A DNA stretch of 15,135 nucleotides from Candidatus Bathyarchaeota archaeon (GCA_005882905.1 VBBG01000186.1:1-15135); one strand, 5' to 3'; shown: positions 5,904-12,676, counted from the stretch's first letter. Notes: a model not told the origin generated them from the letters alone. Numbers and translations are program-made.

Positions 5904-6758
5904 ATGCTGGAGCCTCCAAGAAGACCACACCGACTCTCCGTAGCACTCCCCGCCTCATTTACAAGAGATATCCCACACCTACGGGAAAAAACCGGCCGAG
6001 TGGGGATTATTGCCAGGGCATTGGCGATCTTCCGCGTCGACGAAGTAGTCGTCTACAATGACGGCAACGACAGAATCTCGAAACAGGAGGGTCGACTGTT
6101 CGAGAAACTACTCGTCTACCAAGAGACTCCCCAATACATGCGAAGAGAACTGTTCACCCGGGATCCAGACCTCCAGTTTGCAGGCACCCTTCCACCTCTA
6201 CGGCTGCCCAGCCACCCGGGAATCGAAACACCTCGAATAGGCCTCGTCCGAGAAGCCTCAGTAATCGAGACTGGAGCTTCATCCGTAGTCAACGCGGGTT
6301 TCAAATCGCCGATGAGAGTGGCTTCGAGGTTGAAACTCCATGAAAGAGTCACCGTCCGGCTCACCCGCACCGAGCCTCATCTCCAAGGAGAACTCGTCGA
6401 TGCGAGCCGGTTACCTATATATTGGAGTTTCAGAGTCACAAACACAGATTCCACACTAGGCGGGCTCATAAGAAAGGAACGACGCGACTTGACAATCTCC
6501 ACATCTCGTAGCGGGAGGACCATACGCGAAGCTATGCAAGACGTGAGCGTCCGCTGGAGATCTTCACAGCGACCAATGGTCCTGTTCGGATCCCCCGATC
6601 AGGGGGTCCCTCAGATTCTCAGGAGTGGCGGCTTCGATGTTGGGGAGGAGTGCGACTTCAACCTCAACACGATTCCCGACCAAGGAGTAGAAACCGTTCG
6701 GACAGAAGAGGCGCTAATAGCGACACTGTCGGTGCTGAATCTCTTGGGGGAGAGCTAG
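5904..6758 (+). CDS. SPOUT-fold RNA methyltransferase (COG2106/SPOUT1 family)
   Basis: A predicted SAM-dependent RNA methyltransferase of the family that includes human SPOUT1/C9orf114 and usually sits upstream of archaeal uL3. The N-terminal segment VGIIARALAIFRVDEVVVY (33-51) is the first half of the SPOUT fold. An inserted OB-like segment (about 140-180) includes RVTVRLTRTEPHLQGELVD. The C-terminal trefoil-knot region has MVLFGSPDQGV (225-235) and NTIPDQGVETVRTEEALIA (255-273), which would bind SAM. ATG 5904 follows the divergent TATA element at leaderless distance. Homologs as I recall begin nearer VALPAS, so the first 10 residues may be lineage-specific. The stop TAG at 6756-6758 directly abuts the uL3 ATG, so the two are co-translated. 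Its substrate is unknown; the context suggests rRNA. Confidence 0.88.
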   Translation: MLEPPRRPHRLSVALPASFTRDIPHLREKTGRVGIIARALAIFRVDEVVVYNDGNDRISKQEGRLFEKLLVYQETPQYMRRELFTRDPDLQFAGTLPPLRLPSHPGIETPRIGLVREASVIETGASSVVNAGFKSPMRVASRLKLHERVTVRLTRTEPHLQGELVDASRLPIYWSFRVTNTDSTLGGLIRKERRDLTISTSRSGRTIREAMQDVSVRWRSSQRPMVLFGSPDQGVPQILRSGGFDVGEECDFNLNTIPDQGVETVRTEEALIATLSVLNLLGES

Positions 6759-7763
6759 ATGGGACACAGGAAGTATAGCGCTCCCAGAAGAGGATCGCTC
6801 GCATACCTTCCACGCGGACGCGCCAGCCACTGGGCCCCTAGGATCCGCTATTGGCCGGAATATGAAGGTCCGACTCGTCTCCTGGGCTTCGCCGGCTTCA
6901 AGGCAGGAACGACTCACGTTACGATCGTAGATAACCGTCAAGGATCCCTCAACTACGGGAAAGAAGTGACGTTCCCAGCTACCGTCATTGAGACGCCCCC
7001 ACTCAAAGTTGCGGCGCTGCGATTCTACGCGGCCTCGAACGCTGGGCTCCGCACGCTTGGAGAAGTCTGGTCGAACGACCAAGACAAGGATCTCCGTCGG
7101 ATAATCAAGACGCCTGAAAAGTTTGACGATTCTAAAGGTTGGGAGAAACTGGAGGCTTCTAAAGATAAACTCGCAGAAATCCGAGCCGTAGTCGCCAGCA
7201 GACCCCGAACCACGACGATCGGCAGGAAGACTCCGGATCTCTTTGAGGTTAAGATCGATGGAGGAACGGTACAGGATCAACTGGAGTTTGGAAAGAAGAT
7301 TCTGGGAAAGGACCTGAAGATCTCCGAGGTCTTCAAGGAGGGAGGCGACGTAGACGTTATCTCGATCACAAAAGGCAAAGGAATCCAGGGGCCGGTCAAG
7401 AGATGGGGGATAAAGAAGCTCAAACACAAGTCGAGAAAGACGGTTAGGGGAGTCGGATCGATTGGCCCGTGGCATCCTCACTACGTAATGTACTCTGTTC
7501 CAAGAGCCGGCCAGATGGGCTTCGCTCAGAGAACCGAGTACAACAAGGAGATTCTAAAGATGGGCGACAATGGGGCTGAAGTGACCCCGAAGGGAGGATT
7601 TCTCCGGTATGGACCCGTCAAGACGGAGTACACGGTGCTGCGAGGAACGATCCCGGGACCCGCTAGGCGACTCGTAGCGCTACGATATCCCGCCCGGGGA
7701 AATCCGGTCAGAGACCCGCCCAAGCTCGAACAGCTGAACCTCTCGTCGAAGCAGGGAGTCTAA
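6759..7763 (+). CDS. rpl3: 50S ribosomal protein L3 (uL3)
   Basis: A large-subunit protein that binds 23S rRNA near the peptidyl transferase centre. At 334 residues it has the usual archaeal length. The N-terminus MGHRKYSAPRRGSLAYLPRG is typical of archaeal and eukaryotic L3. The signature WHPHYVMYSVPRAGQMG is followed by AQRTEYNKEI, the conserved loop that reaches toward the catalytic centre. ATG 6759 follows the SPOUT stop with no gap and is preceded by GGGGGAG as ribosome-binding site. It is the second gene of the SPOUT-L3-L4-L23-L2-S19 block. Confidence 0.97.
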   Translation: MGHRKYSAPRRGSLAYLPRGRASHWAPRIRYWPEYEGPTRLLGFAGFKAGTTHVTIVDNRQGSLNYGKEVTFPATVIETPPLKVAALRFYAASNAGLRTLGEVWSNDQDKDLRRIIKTPEKFDDSKGWEKLEASKDKLAEIRAVVASRPRTTTIGRKTPDLFEVKIDGGTVQDQLEFGKKILGKDLKISEVFKEGGDVDVISITKGKGIQGPVKRWGIKKLKHKSRKTVRGVGSIGPWHPHYVMYSVPRAGQMGFAQRTEYNKEILKMGDNGAEVTPKGGFLRYGPVKTEYTVLRGTIPGPARRLVALRYPARGNPVRDPPKLEQLNLSSKQGV

Positions 7764-7769
7764 TCGAGA

Positions 7770-8543
7770 TTGTCAGACCACCCGGCTCGAGCCGCACAAG
7801 TGTTGGACATTGAGGGCAAGCCGACAGGCGAAATCTCACTCCCGACCGTCTTCGAAACACGTCTTCGCCTCGACATTATCCAGAAAGCCTCCATCGCCCA
7901 ACAGTCCCACCGCTTTCAGCCTCAAGGCCGGAATCTCATGGCCGGCAAACGCACGACGGCGGAGGGGTTCGGAGTCGGCCGCGGAATCTCGAGGGTTCCA
8001 CGAATAGGAGGGCATGGACCACTATCGGGCACTGCCGCATTCGCCCCAGGTACGGTGGGGGGCAGAATGGCATTTCCGCCAGTGACAGCAAAGAAGATTG
8101 CTAAACAGATTAACAGGAAAGAGAGGAGATTGGCTCTGAGATCAGCGATTGCGGCGACCGCATCTGACGAGATTGTGCGACAACGGGGACACAAGTTCGA
8201 CCAAGAAAGACGACTGCCCCTAGTCGTCAATGACGAAGTCGAAAAACTCTCAAAATCGTCCCAGGCTAAACACTTCCTATCAGCGGTTGGGGTGTGGGAT
8301 GATGTTCTCAGAGTGAGGAAAAGCAAGAGGATAAAGTCGGGCCGCCGAGTCCACGCCGTCGGACCCTTGATAGTCGTAGGAGACGATAAGACCGCCCGGA
8401 AGGCTCTCAGAAACTTCGAGGGTGTAAGCGTAATCAGAGCAGACGAGCTTAGCGTAGAGATGCTGGCTCCTGGTACACATCCAGGCCGACTGACAATATG
8501 GAGCGAATCCGCGGTCAAGAAGATTGCGGAGAAGGGTGAGTAA
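7770..8543 (+). CDS. rpl4: 50S ribosomal protein L4 (uL4)
   Basis: A large-subunit protein whose extended loop lines the exit tunnel. It has 257 residues, normal for archaea. The loop region GRNLMAGKRTTAEGFGVGRG and the glycine-rich RIGGHGPLSG that follows are diagnostic. INRKERRLALRSAIAATA is the conserved helix after it. The start is TTG 7770, six bases after the uL3 stop, with GGGAG at 7754-7758 upstream; the next residues SDHPARAAQVLDIEG fit the family N-terminus. It runs into uL23 with one base between the stop and the next ATG. Confidence 0.95.
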   Translation: MSDHPARAAQVLDIEGKPTGEISLPTVFETRLRLDIIQKASIAQQSHRFQPQGRNLMAGKRTTAEGFGVGRGISRVPRIGGHGPLSGTAAFAPGTVGGRMAFPPVTAKKIAKQINRKERRLALRSAIAATASDEIVRQRGHKFDQERRLPLVVNDEVEKLSKSSQAKHFLSAVGVWDDVLRVRKSKRIKSGRRVHAVGPLIVVGDDKTARKALRNFEGVSVIRADELSVEMLAPGTHPGRLTIWSESAVKKIAEKGE

Positions 8544-8544
8544 G

Positions 8545-8814
8545 ATGGCGAGGCTGGAACCCGAACTGGTTGTCATCTATCCCATGATGTCAGAGGATAC
8601 GGTCAAGCTCATCGAGGGAGAGAACAAAGTTACTTTCATCGTCAACAACAAAGCAACCAAACATGACGTAAAGCGGACTGTAGAGAAATTGTACGAAGTC
8701 AAAGTATCTCGAGTGTTCACTCTGACGACACCGGAGGGAAGAAAGAAGGCCTACGTCAAGCTCAGCCCAGAATCGAAAGCCTCAGATCTGGCAGTGAAAC
8801 TGGGCCTTCTCTAG
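8545..8814 (+). CDS. rpl23: 50S ribosomal protein L23 (uL23)
   Basis: An 89-residue protein that forms the docking site for signal recognition particle and nascent-chain factors at the tunnel exit. Diagnostic are VIYPMMSEDTVKLIE near the start, FIVNNKATKHDVKRTVEKLY in the middle, and GRKKAYVKL near the end. ATG 8545 (MARLEPEL) lies one base after the uL4 stop. The frame is open from an upstream in-frame start at 8524 inside uL4, but ATG 8545 gives the family length. Confidence 0.95.
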   Translation: MARLEPELVVIYPMMSEDTVKLIEGENKVTFIVNNKATKHDVKRTVEKLYEVKVSRVFTLTTPEGRKKAYVKLSPESKASDLAVKLGLL

Positions 8815-8829
8815 GAGAGATGGCATAGT

Positions 8830-8949
8830 ATGGGCAAGAATATTCTGGTGCAGAGGAGGGGAAGGGGCTACTTCCCCTTCAGGGCCCCCACTCATCGCAG
8901 GCTCCATCCCGTCGGCTACAACTCTGTAAACGGGCACTCCACCGGCTGG
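8830..8949 (+). CDS. rpl2: 50S ribosomal protein L2 (uL2), N-terminal part (gene broken)
   Basis: ATG 8830 opens MGKNILVQRRGRG, the archaeal uL2 N-terminus, and continues FRAPTHRRLHPVGYN up to about codon 38 (HSTG). Beyond that the frame loses all similarity, though it stays open to a stop at 9082-9084. The true gene continues in another frame (from about 8946). Only about 54 codons separate this ATG from LFVGQKIEIG, whereas Sulfolobus uL2, as I recall it, has about 72. So roughly 55 nt are missing, corresponding to the conserved H-x-PG-x-x-APLA region. An inverted repeat GAAGGGG/CCCCTTC lies at 8861-8880. Confidence 0.75.
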
Positions 8950-9500
8950 GGGGCGGCAGCGAGGACGTCTATCTTCCAGCGCCCGAGGGCTTGTTTGTCG
9001 GACAGAAGATCGAGATTGGGAGCGAAGTACCCGCCGAGACCGGAAATATCAAGTCACTGGGAAAGATTCCGGAGGGGACGATGATCTGCAACATTGAACT
9101 GCGGCCAGGCGACGGGGGTACTCTGGCTCGATCCTCTGGCACTTTCGCCATGGTTGTCTCTCACACGGCGGCCGGAACAGAGCTTCGCATGCCTTCCGGT
9201 CGGACATTGCACCTCAACGACAAGTGCCGTGCGGTAATTGGAGTAGTTGCGGGAGCGGGACGAACTGAGAAGCCTTTCCTCAAGGCGGGTCCCAAATGGT
9301 ACTTGCAAAAGTCTCGCGGTCGCAAATGGCCCGTTGTTAAGGGTCAGGCAATGATATCAGCCTCCCATCCCCACGGAGGCGGGAGACACAAACACGCAGG
9401 CAAACCAACTACAGTTGGCCGCTGGACCTCCCCAGGGAGGAAGGTGGGAAACATTGCCGCCCGCCAGACGGGCCGCGCGAAGCGTCGATCCGCACGATAG
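8946..9500 (+). CDS. rpl2: 50S ribosomal protein L2 (uL2), C-terminal part (gene broken)
   Basis: uL2 binds 23S rRNA at the subunit interface and is needed for peptidyl transfer. This frame resumes at about 8946 with LGGGSEDVYLPAPEG and continues LFVGQKIEIG to the stop at 9500. It holds the C-terminal domain with SHPHGGGRHKHAGKP, whose histidine corresponds to the functionally important His229 of E. coli L2, and GNIAARQTGRAKRR at the end. The only start codon near the frame's beginning is TTG 8991, which would give a 169-residue protein lacking the N-terminal domain. uL2 is essential, so a functional split is unlikely. A deletion of about 55 nt with frameshift, most likely a clone or assembly error, is the simplest reading. 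Confidence 0.85.
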   Translation: MGGGSEDVYLPAPEGLFVGQKIEIGSEVPAETGNIKSLGKIPEGTMICNIELRPGDGGTLARSSGTFAMVVSHTAAGTELRMPSGRTLHLNDKCRAVIGVVAGAGRTEKPFLKAGPKWYLQKSRGRKWPVVKGQAMISASHPHGGGRHKHAGKPTTVGRWTSPGRKVGNIAARQTGRAKRRSAR

Positions 9501-9562
9501 GCTGGGGAACAGTCTTATTACGTGGAGCTCGAGGCAAGAGCTAGGAAGCCTGGGAGAGGGTT

Positions 9563-9964
9563 ATGCCTAGACAGTTCACATATCGCGGCCACTCGGTGGA
9601 CGAGCTGCGCTCCATGTCGATGGACGAATTCATAAAGCTCCTCCCGTCCCGACAACGCAGATCCCTCGTTAAGGGTCTGACGAATGATCAGCGGACACTG
9701 ATGGAGCATATACGACGCGCCAAGAAGGAGAACGGTGGAAAGCCGGCTGCTGTGAAGACGCACTGCCGAGATATGATAGTCATTCCAGAGATGCTCGGGC
9801 TAACGCTGCAGCTCCACTCTGGCAAGGAGTATGTCCCGATCGATATCAAGCCCGAGATGGTAGGACACTACATCGGAGAATTCGCTATTACGAACCAGAA
9901 AGTTGTCCACGGGACTCCTGGAATCGGCGCGTCCCGGTCAAGCATGTATGTGCCCCTCAAGTAG
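9563..9964 (+). CDS. rps19: 30S ribosomal protein S19 (uS19)
   Basis: A small-subunit head protein that contacts uS13 and A-site tRNA. It has 133 residues, the archaeal length. The N-terminal extension contains RSMSMDEFIKLLPSRQRRSL. The core has THCRDMIVIPEMLG, LHSGKEYVPIDIKPEMVGHY and GEFAITNQKVVHGTPGIGA, all diagnostic of archaeal and eukaryotic S19/S15. ATG 9563 follows GGGAGAGG at a good ribosome-binding distance, with a 62-nt gap after uL2. It ends the ribosomal block here: uL22 and uS3, which normally follow, are absent. Confidence 0.96.
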   Translation: MPRQFTYRGHSVDELRSMSMDEFIKLLPSRQRRSLVKGLTNDQRTLMEHIRRAKKENGGKPAAVKTHCRDMIVIPEMLGLTLQLHSGKEYVPIDIKPEMVGHYIGEFAITNQKVVHGTPGIGASRSSMYVPLK

Positions 9965-10043
9965 GACGATAGTCCTTCCGGACGAGTTGAGCTGAGGCTC
10001 TCAGATAGCGTAGGCTGGCCCCAGAGAGCATCGTTCGTCGAAC

Positions 10044-10052
10044 AGTTATTAC
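10044..10052 (+). promoter_or_regulatory. TATA-like box (AGTTATTAC) ahead of structured region
   Basis: AGTTATTAC at 10044-10052 would place a transcription start near 10072-10078, at the first of the strong hairpins that precede TyrRS. Confidence 0.35.
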
Positions 10053-10069
10053 GATGCCGGAGTGGTCGT

Positions 10070-10271
10070 CCTTCCTGGGCGAGCGTGAGACGCCCGCCTC
10101 GAGAGAGCCGGGCTGAGAGAAGACAAAGGATCTTCACTGTGAGGCTTGGGTGTTAGTGTCGCGGGCGACAAGGATACCTACCGTGAGGTAGGGGTCCAAT
10201 GCGAAACTCGCCCACCTTGGTGTCCAGCTATCCCTCTCTTGCTACAGGCTTTTAGCCGAGCGTGAGCGGGC
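10070..10271 (+). ncRNA. Structured non-coding RNA or long structured leader before TyrRS
   Basis: The 325 nt between uS19 and TyrRS hold no convincing ORF but several strong stems. GGGCG/CGCCC closes 10077-10095. GGGCGA (10163-10168) pairs with TCGCCC (10208-10213) and encloses GGA/TCC and then CCTACC-GTGA-GGTAGG (10177-10192), a 6-bp stem with a GNRA tetraloop. A third GTGA-capped hairpin, GCC..GC-GTGA-GC..GGC, lies at 10255-10271 just before the TyrRS ribosome-binding site. Smaller hairpins lie at 9964-9975 and 9992-10004. GNRA loops appear only on this strand, which gives the orientation. I do not see the SRP S-domain or RNase P consensus, so the class is unknown. Confidence 0.45.
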
Positions 10272-10289
10272 AACTGGCAGGAGGCCAGA

Positions 10290-11398
10290 ATGGACCCGGA
10301 CGAGCGAGTGCAACTAGCGACTAGGGGGACGGTCGAGATCATTCAGAGAGGAGAACTGGAACGACTCTTGGTGGAGAATGAGAGACCCCGGGCTTACTGG
10401 GGTTTTGAGTGCTCCGGAATGCGGGCAATAGCCTGCACGGAATGATGCACGTCGGCCAAGGGCTCGTCTGCGGCGACAAGATACAGGATCTGATAAGGGC
10501 AGGATTCCAGTTTACGATCTTCCTAGCAGACTATCACTCGATGATCAACAACAAGTACGGGGGGGACCTGCAGAAGATCAGGACGACGGGCGAATACTTC
10601 CAGCACTGCTTCACGGCTCTAGGCGTTCCTAGGGAGAAGGTCGAATACATCTGGGCATCAGATCTGGCCGACAGTAAGGAGTACTGGGAGCGCGTCCTCC
10701 GAGTCGCCCGAACCGTCTCGACTCAGCGGGTGCTGAGAGCAATCCCGATAATGGGACGCGACATGAAATCAAAGGATACGGATGCAGCGGCGATCTTCTA
10801 CCCGTGCATGCAGGCAGCCGACATATTCGAGATGCGACTGGACGTGGCCTGTGCTGGGATAGACCAGCGGAAAGCCCACATACTCGCACGCGAAGCAGGT
10901 GAGAGGCTCAACTGGGGTAAACCGGTTAGCCTGCATACGCCGATTCTCATGGGACTCCACGGGGTCCCGGACACGGCCGCAGGAAGCTACGACGAAGACC
11001 CAAAACTCAACCGGGTGATAGCCGCCAAAATGTCCAAGAGCAAGCCAGAAGACAACATACTCATTCACGACGAGCCCGAAGTAGTGGAGCAGAAGATCGG
11101 GCGCGCCTTCTGCCCAGCGGGCGTCGTAGAAGGGAATCCAATCCTGGAATACTTCCGTATACTAGTATTCCGAGGCAACGGAGGAATCCAGCTGGAGCGG
11201 GATCCGAAGTATGGAGGAAAAGTGGAAGTCGAGACATATCAACAACTCGAAGAAGCTTTCGCGGCTGGCAAGATCCATCCAAAGGATCTGAAGAGTAACA
11301 TTTCCAGAATACTCTCCGAAAAGCTCGCCCCCGTGAGAGAATATTTCAGAAAGCATCCGAAGCCGCTTGAAGAGATGCGTAGTCTAGGAGCAGGCTGA
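10290..11398 (+). CDS. tyrS: Tyrosyl-tRNA synthetase, interrupted by 23 nt
   Basis: A class I aminoacyl-tRNA synthetase that charges tRNA-Tyr. Part 1 (10290-10418, 43 codons) begins MDPDERVQLATRG and ends RPRAYWGFECSG, the tyrosine-pocket strand. Part 2 (10442-11398, 318 codons) begins MMHVGQGLVCGDK with the HIGH-like HVGQ. It continues with FLADYHSMINNKYGGDL, the KMSKS loop (AAKMSKSKPEDN) and the TyrRS-specific FCPAGVVEGNPI. Joined, they give 361 residues with no gap. The parts are in different frames; without removal of the 23 nt, translation ends at TGA 10443-10445. ATG 10290 has AGGAGG five bases upstream. The Toprim gene follows after 5 bases. Alternatives to an intron are translational bypass, a coupled split gene (TGA overlaps ATG as ATGA), or a sequence error. 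Confidence 0.9.
10419..10441 (+). other. Putative 23-nt mRNA intron or bypassed segment in TyrRS
   Basis: The direct repeat CGGAATG occurs at 10415-10421 and 10438-10444, exactly 23 nt apart, so the ends can be placed in several equivalent registers. Inside, TGCGGGC (10420-10426) pairs with GCCTGCA (10431-10437) around AATA. With its flanks the RNA can form a relaxed bulge-helix-bulge: AAT bulges at 10418-10420 and 10441-10443, a 4-position central helix CCGG/ACGG (three pairs plus G-A), and an outer GTGC/GCAC (10409-10412 with 10447-10450). Matching bulges give an intron of exactly 23 nt. The GGA codons at both ends also resemble take-off and landing sites of translational bypass. Confidence 0.5.
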
Positions 11399-11403
11399 GT
11401 AGG

Positions 11404-11892
11404 ATGGCGGGACTCTCCTCCCGCAGGGAGCCGGGTCGTGTACGAAACCCTCGGGCTGAATACTACGCTTGGAAGATGGAAGAAACAGAGAGGCTCTTTG
11501 ACGAGTTGCGGACACTGTCGGAATCGGGAGTCCCGATTATTGTCGAAGGGCGGAGAGATGAGGCGGCGCTCCGGAAGCTTGGGGTCAGAGGGAGAATATA
11601 CTGTCTAAAGGCGAGAGGAGAATCTAGGCACGACTTTCTAGAGAGGCTCAACGGATCATCGGAGGCGATTCTGCTCACTGATTTTGACCGAGAGGGCAAG
11701 AAGCTCGAGACATGGCTCTACAAGGAACTCTCGCAGATGGGGGTGAAGAGTGATTTGAGGCTCTGGAGCAGAATGCGGTCGCTCGCGCGGACGGAGGTCC
11801 GCTCTGTCGAAGAGCTTCCCAGTTTTGTTCGGGCGCTGGAGCACCGAGCAATCGGGATACGCCCTCTAGTAGCTAGGCTTCCGCGAAAATAG
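11404..11892 (+). CDS. Small Toprim-domain protein
   Basis: A 162-residue protein with a stand-alone Toprim fold, as in topoisomerases, DnaG primase and RNase M5. Motif 1 is IIVEGRRDEAALRKLG, with Glu48 as the likely catalytic residue. Motif 2 is LLTDFDREGKKL, with Asp93 and Asp95 forming the metal-binding D-x-D. The N-terminal 40 residues form a charged helix. Archaeal single-domain Toprim proteins of this kind are widespread, and their role is unsettled; RNA processing, by analogy to RNase M5, is a possibility. ATG 11404 follows the TyrRS stop by 5 bases, so it is probably in the TyrRS operon. Confidence 0.85.
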   Translation: MAGLSSRREPGRVRNPRAEYYAWKMEETERLFDELRTLSESGVPIIVEGRRDEAALRKLGVRGRIYCLKARGESRHDFLERLNGSSEAILLTDFDREGKKLETWLYKELSQMGVKSDLRLWSRMRSLARTEVRSVEELPSFVRALEHRAIGIRPLVARLPRK

Positions 11893-12056
11893 CAATCAGC
11901 GCATTCTCTTCGCCAGTTGTATGGCATAGGGTCCTAGCGTGCTTGTAGCGAGCCGGCCGCATGATATGATAGGTAGTGTTGTGAGGTTTAGAGAGCCCGC
12001 TGCCTGGCGCAGAGTGTTGGTCTGCTGTTCGAGATTTCTATGTCTGTTCCGGGCGA

Positions 12057-12281
12057 CTAGTTCTTGCCGTTTTTCGCGTGGATGGGTTTCGATTGCTTTC
12101 CGTTGTTGGTGAAGTAGCTTCGAAGTACTTGTTCGAAGAATATTGAGAGTCCGCCTACTCGGCCGTGGTAGATGCGCTCGACTTCGTGACGTACTAGGTT
12201 TTCCGCCTGGTCGCTCAGAGAGATCATTAGCTTTCCCAATTTTTTTCTCCGGTCGTGTATGCTTTCAGGAATATGATTCAT
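12057..12281 (-). CDS. Small ribbon-helix-helix (CopG-like) DNA-binding protein
   Basis: A 74-residue protein. KLMISLSDQAENLVRHEVER fits the beta-strand and first helix of a ribbon-helix-helix domain, the turn is GRVGGLS, and SIFFEQVLRSYF is the second helix. The C-terminal tail is short and basic. These proteins bind short palindromic operators as dimers and often repress their own promoters. ATG 12281 lies about 20-25 nt from a minus-strand TATA box (AATTTATTG, 12306-12298), so the mRNA is probably leaderless. No toxin gene adjoins it. The upstream region contains palindromes and direct repeats that could be its operators. Confidence 0.65.
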   Translation of the reverse strand: MNHIPESIHDRRKKLGKLMISLSDQAENLVRHEVERIYHGRVGGLSIFFEQVLRSYFTNNGKQSKPIHAKNGKN

Positions 12282-12297
12282 TCTTATTGACGGGAAG

Positions 12298-12306
12298 CAA
12301 TAAATT
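12298..12306 (-). promoter_or_regulatory. TATA box for the RHH gene (AATTTATTG on the minus strand)
   Basis: AATTTATTG on the minus strand ends about 17 nt before the ATG at 12281. Transcription would begin at or very near the start codon. Confidence 0.45.
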
Positions 12307-12322
12307 CGGGGGTAGTCGATCT

Positions 12323-12380
12323 CCGGATATCCACAGTATCTTGGGAGTAATCGCCGGATATCGCTGGCGTACCAGGTACG
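12323..12380. repeat. Direct repeats and palindromes, candidate operators
   Basis: CCGGATATC occurs at 12323-12331 and again at 12354-12362, 31 bp apart (about three helical turns). The first copy overlaps the perfect palindrome GGATATCC (12325-12332). A 13-bp palindrome, CGTACC-A-GGTACG, follows at 12368-12380. They lie between two divergent TATA boxes and next to a gene for a predicted RHH repressor. Confidence 0.45.
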
Positions 12381-12492
12381 TTTTCAGGCTTAAACTTGTG
12401 AATCGAGTATAAATGCGGAGGATTGGGAGCAGTTGGATACCCTAAGTTTCTACTTTTTGTCAGTATAGAATAGAAAATCCGACCTTGATCCC

Positions 12493-12514
12493 GCCCAGAT
12501 CTCCTGGGCTTTCT
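12493..12514 (+). terminator. Hairpin followed by T-rich stretch
   Basis: GCCCAG (12493-12498) pairs with CTGGGC (12504-12509) and is followed by TTTCT. It could end an RNA started at the TATAAA box at 12408, or simply be a leader structure. Confidence 0.25.
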
Positions 12515-12627
12515 ACTCGGACCTACTGGCAACATCAAGCCTTTCATCTGATCGTTCGGAGCAGACGATGAGATCAAGCTAGATCCTATCGTCTCTCGAC
12601 TGGGTCGGTAAGGCTCGCTTCTAAGAT

Positions 12628-12636
12628 AATAAATAG
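12628..12636 (+). promoter_or_regulatory. TATA box for the glycosyltransferase gene (AATAAATAG)
   Basis: AATAAATAG at 12628-12636 predicts a transcription start near 12655-12662, about 15-20 nt before the GTG start at 12677. Confidence 0.5.
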
Positions 12637-12676
12637 GCTCAAGATTGAGAACGCCGGGACCGAGCTAGAAGAGAAA

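Larger units (their letters stand above)
12282..12676. other. 395-nt intergenic region with operator-like repeats and promoters
   Basis: I see no protein gene here. It holds the RHH promoter, operator-like repeats (12323-12380), a plus-strand TATA box TATAAA at 12408-12413 that would start RNA near 12437, a T-run at 12453-12457, a 6-bp hairpin followed by TTTCT (12493-12514), and the TATA box of the glycosyltransferase gene (12628-12636). A short RNA from 12437 to about 12515 is possible. Confidence 0.5.

Noticed and set aside
9868..10137. An 89-codon minus-strand frame overlapping uS19 and the structured region
   Set aside because: It is the reverse strand of uS19 and of RNA hairpins whose GNRA loops point to the plus strand.
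10070..10271. SRP RNA or RNase P RNA as the identity of the structured region
   Set aside because: I could not find the conserved GGAAGGGAGCAGC-like SRP loop or the GAGGAAA and ACAGAA RNase P blocks.
11990..12055. Possible tRNA, from GCCCG...CGGGC ends and an internal GTTCGAGAT resembling a T loop
   Set aside because: The candidate T loop has no matching stem, and no anticodon arm with T33 can be drawn.
12284..12577. A 97-codon minus-strand frame upstream of the RHH gene
   Set aside because: No family pattern, high proline and arginine, and it covers promoters and palindromes used by other genes.
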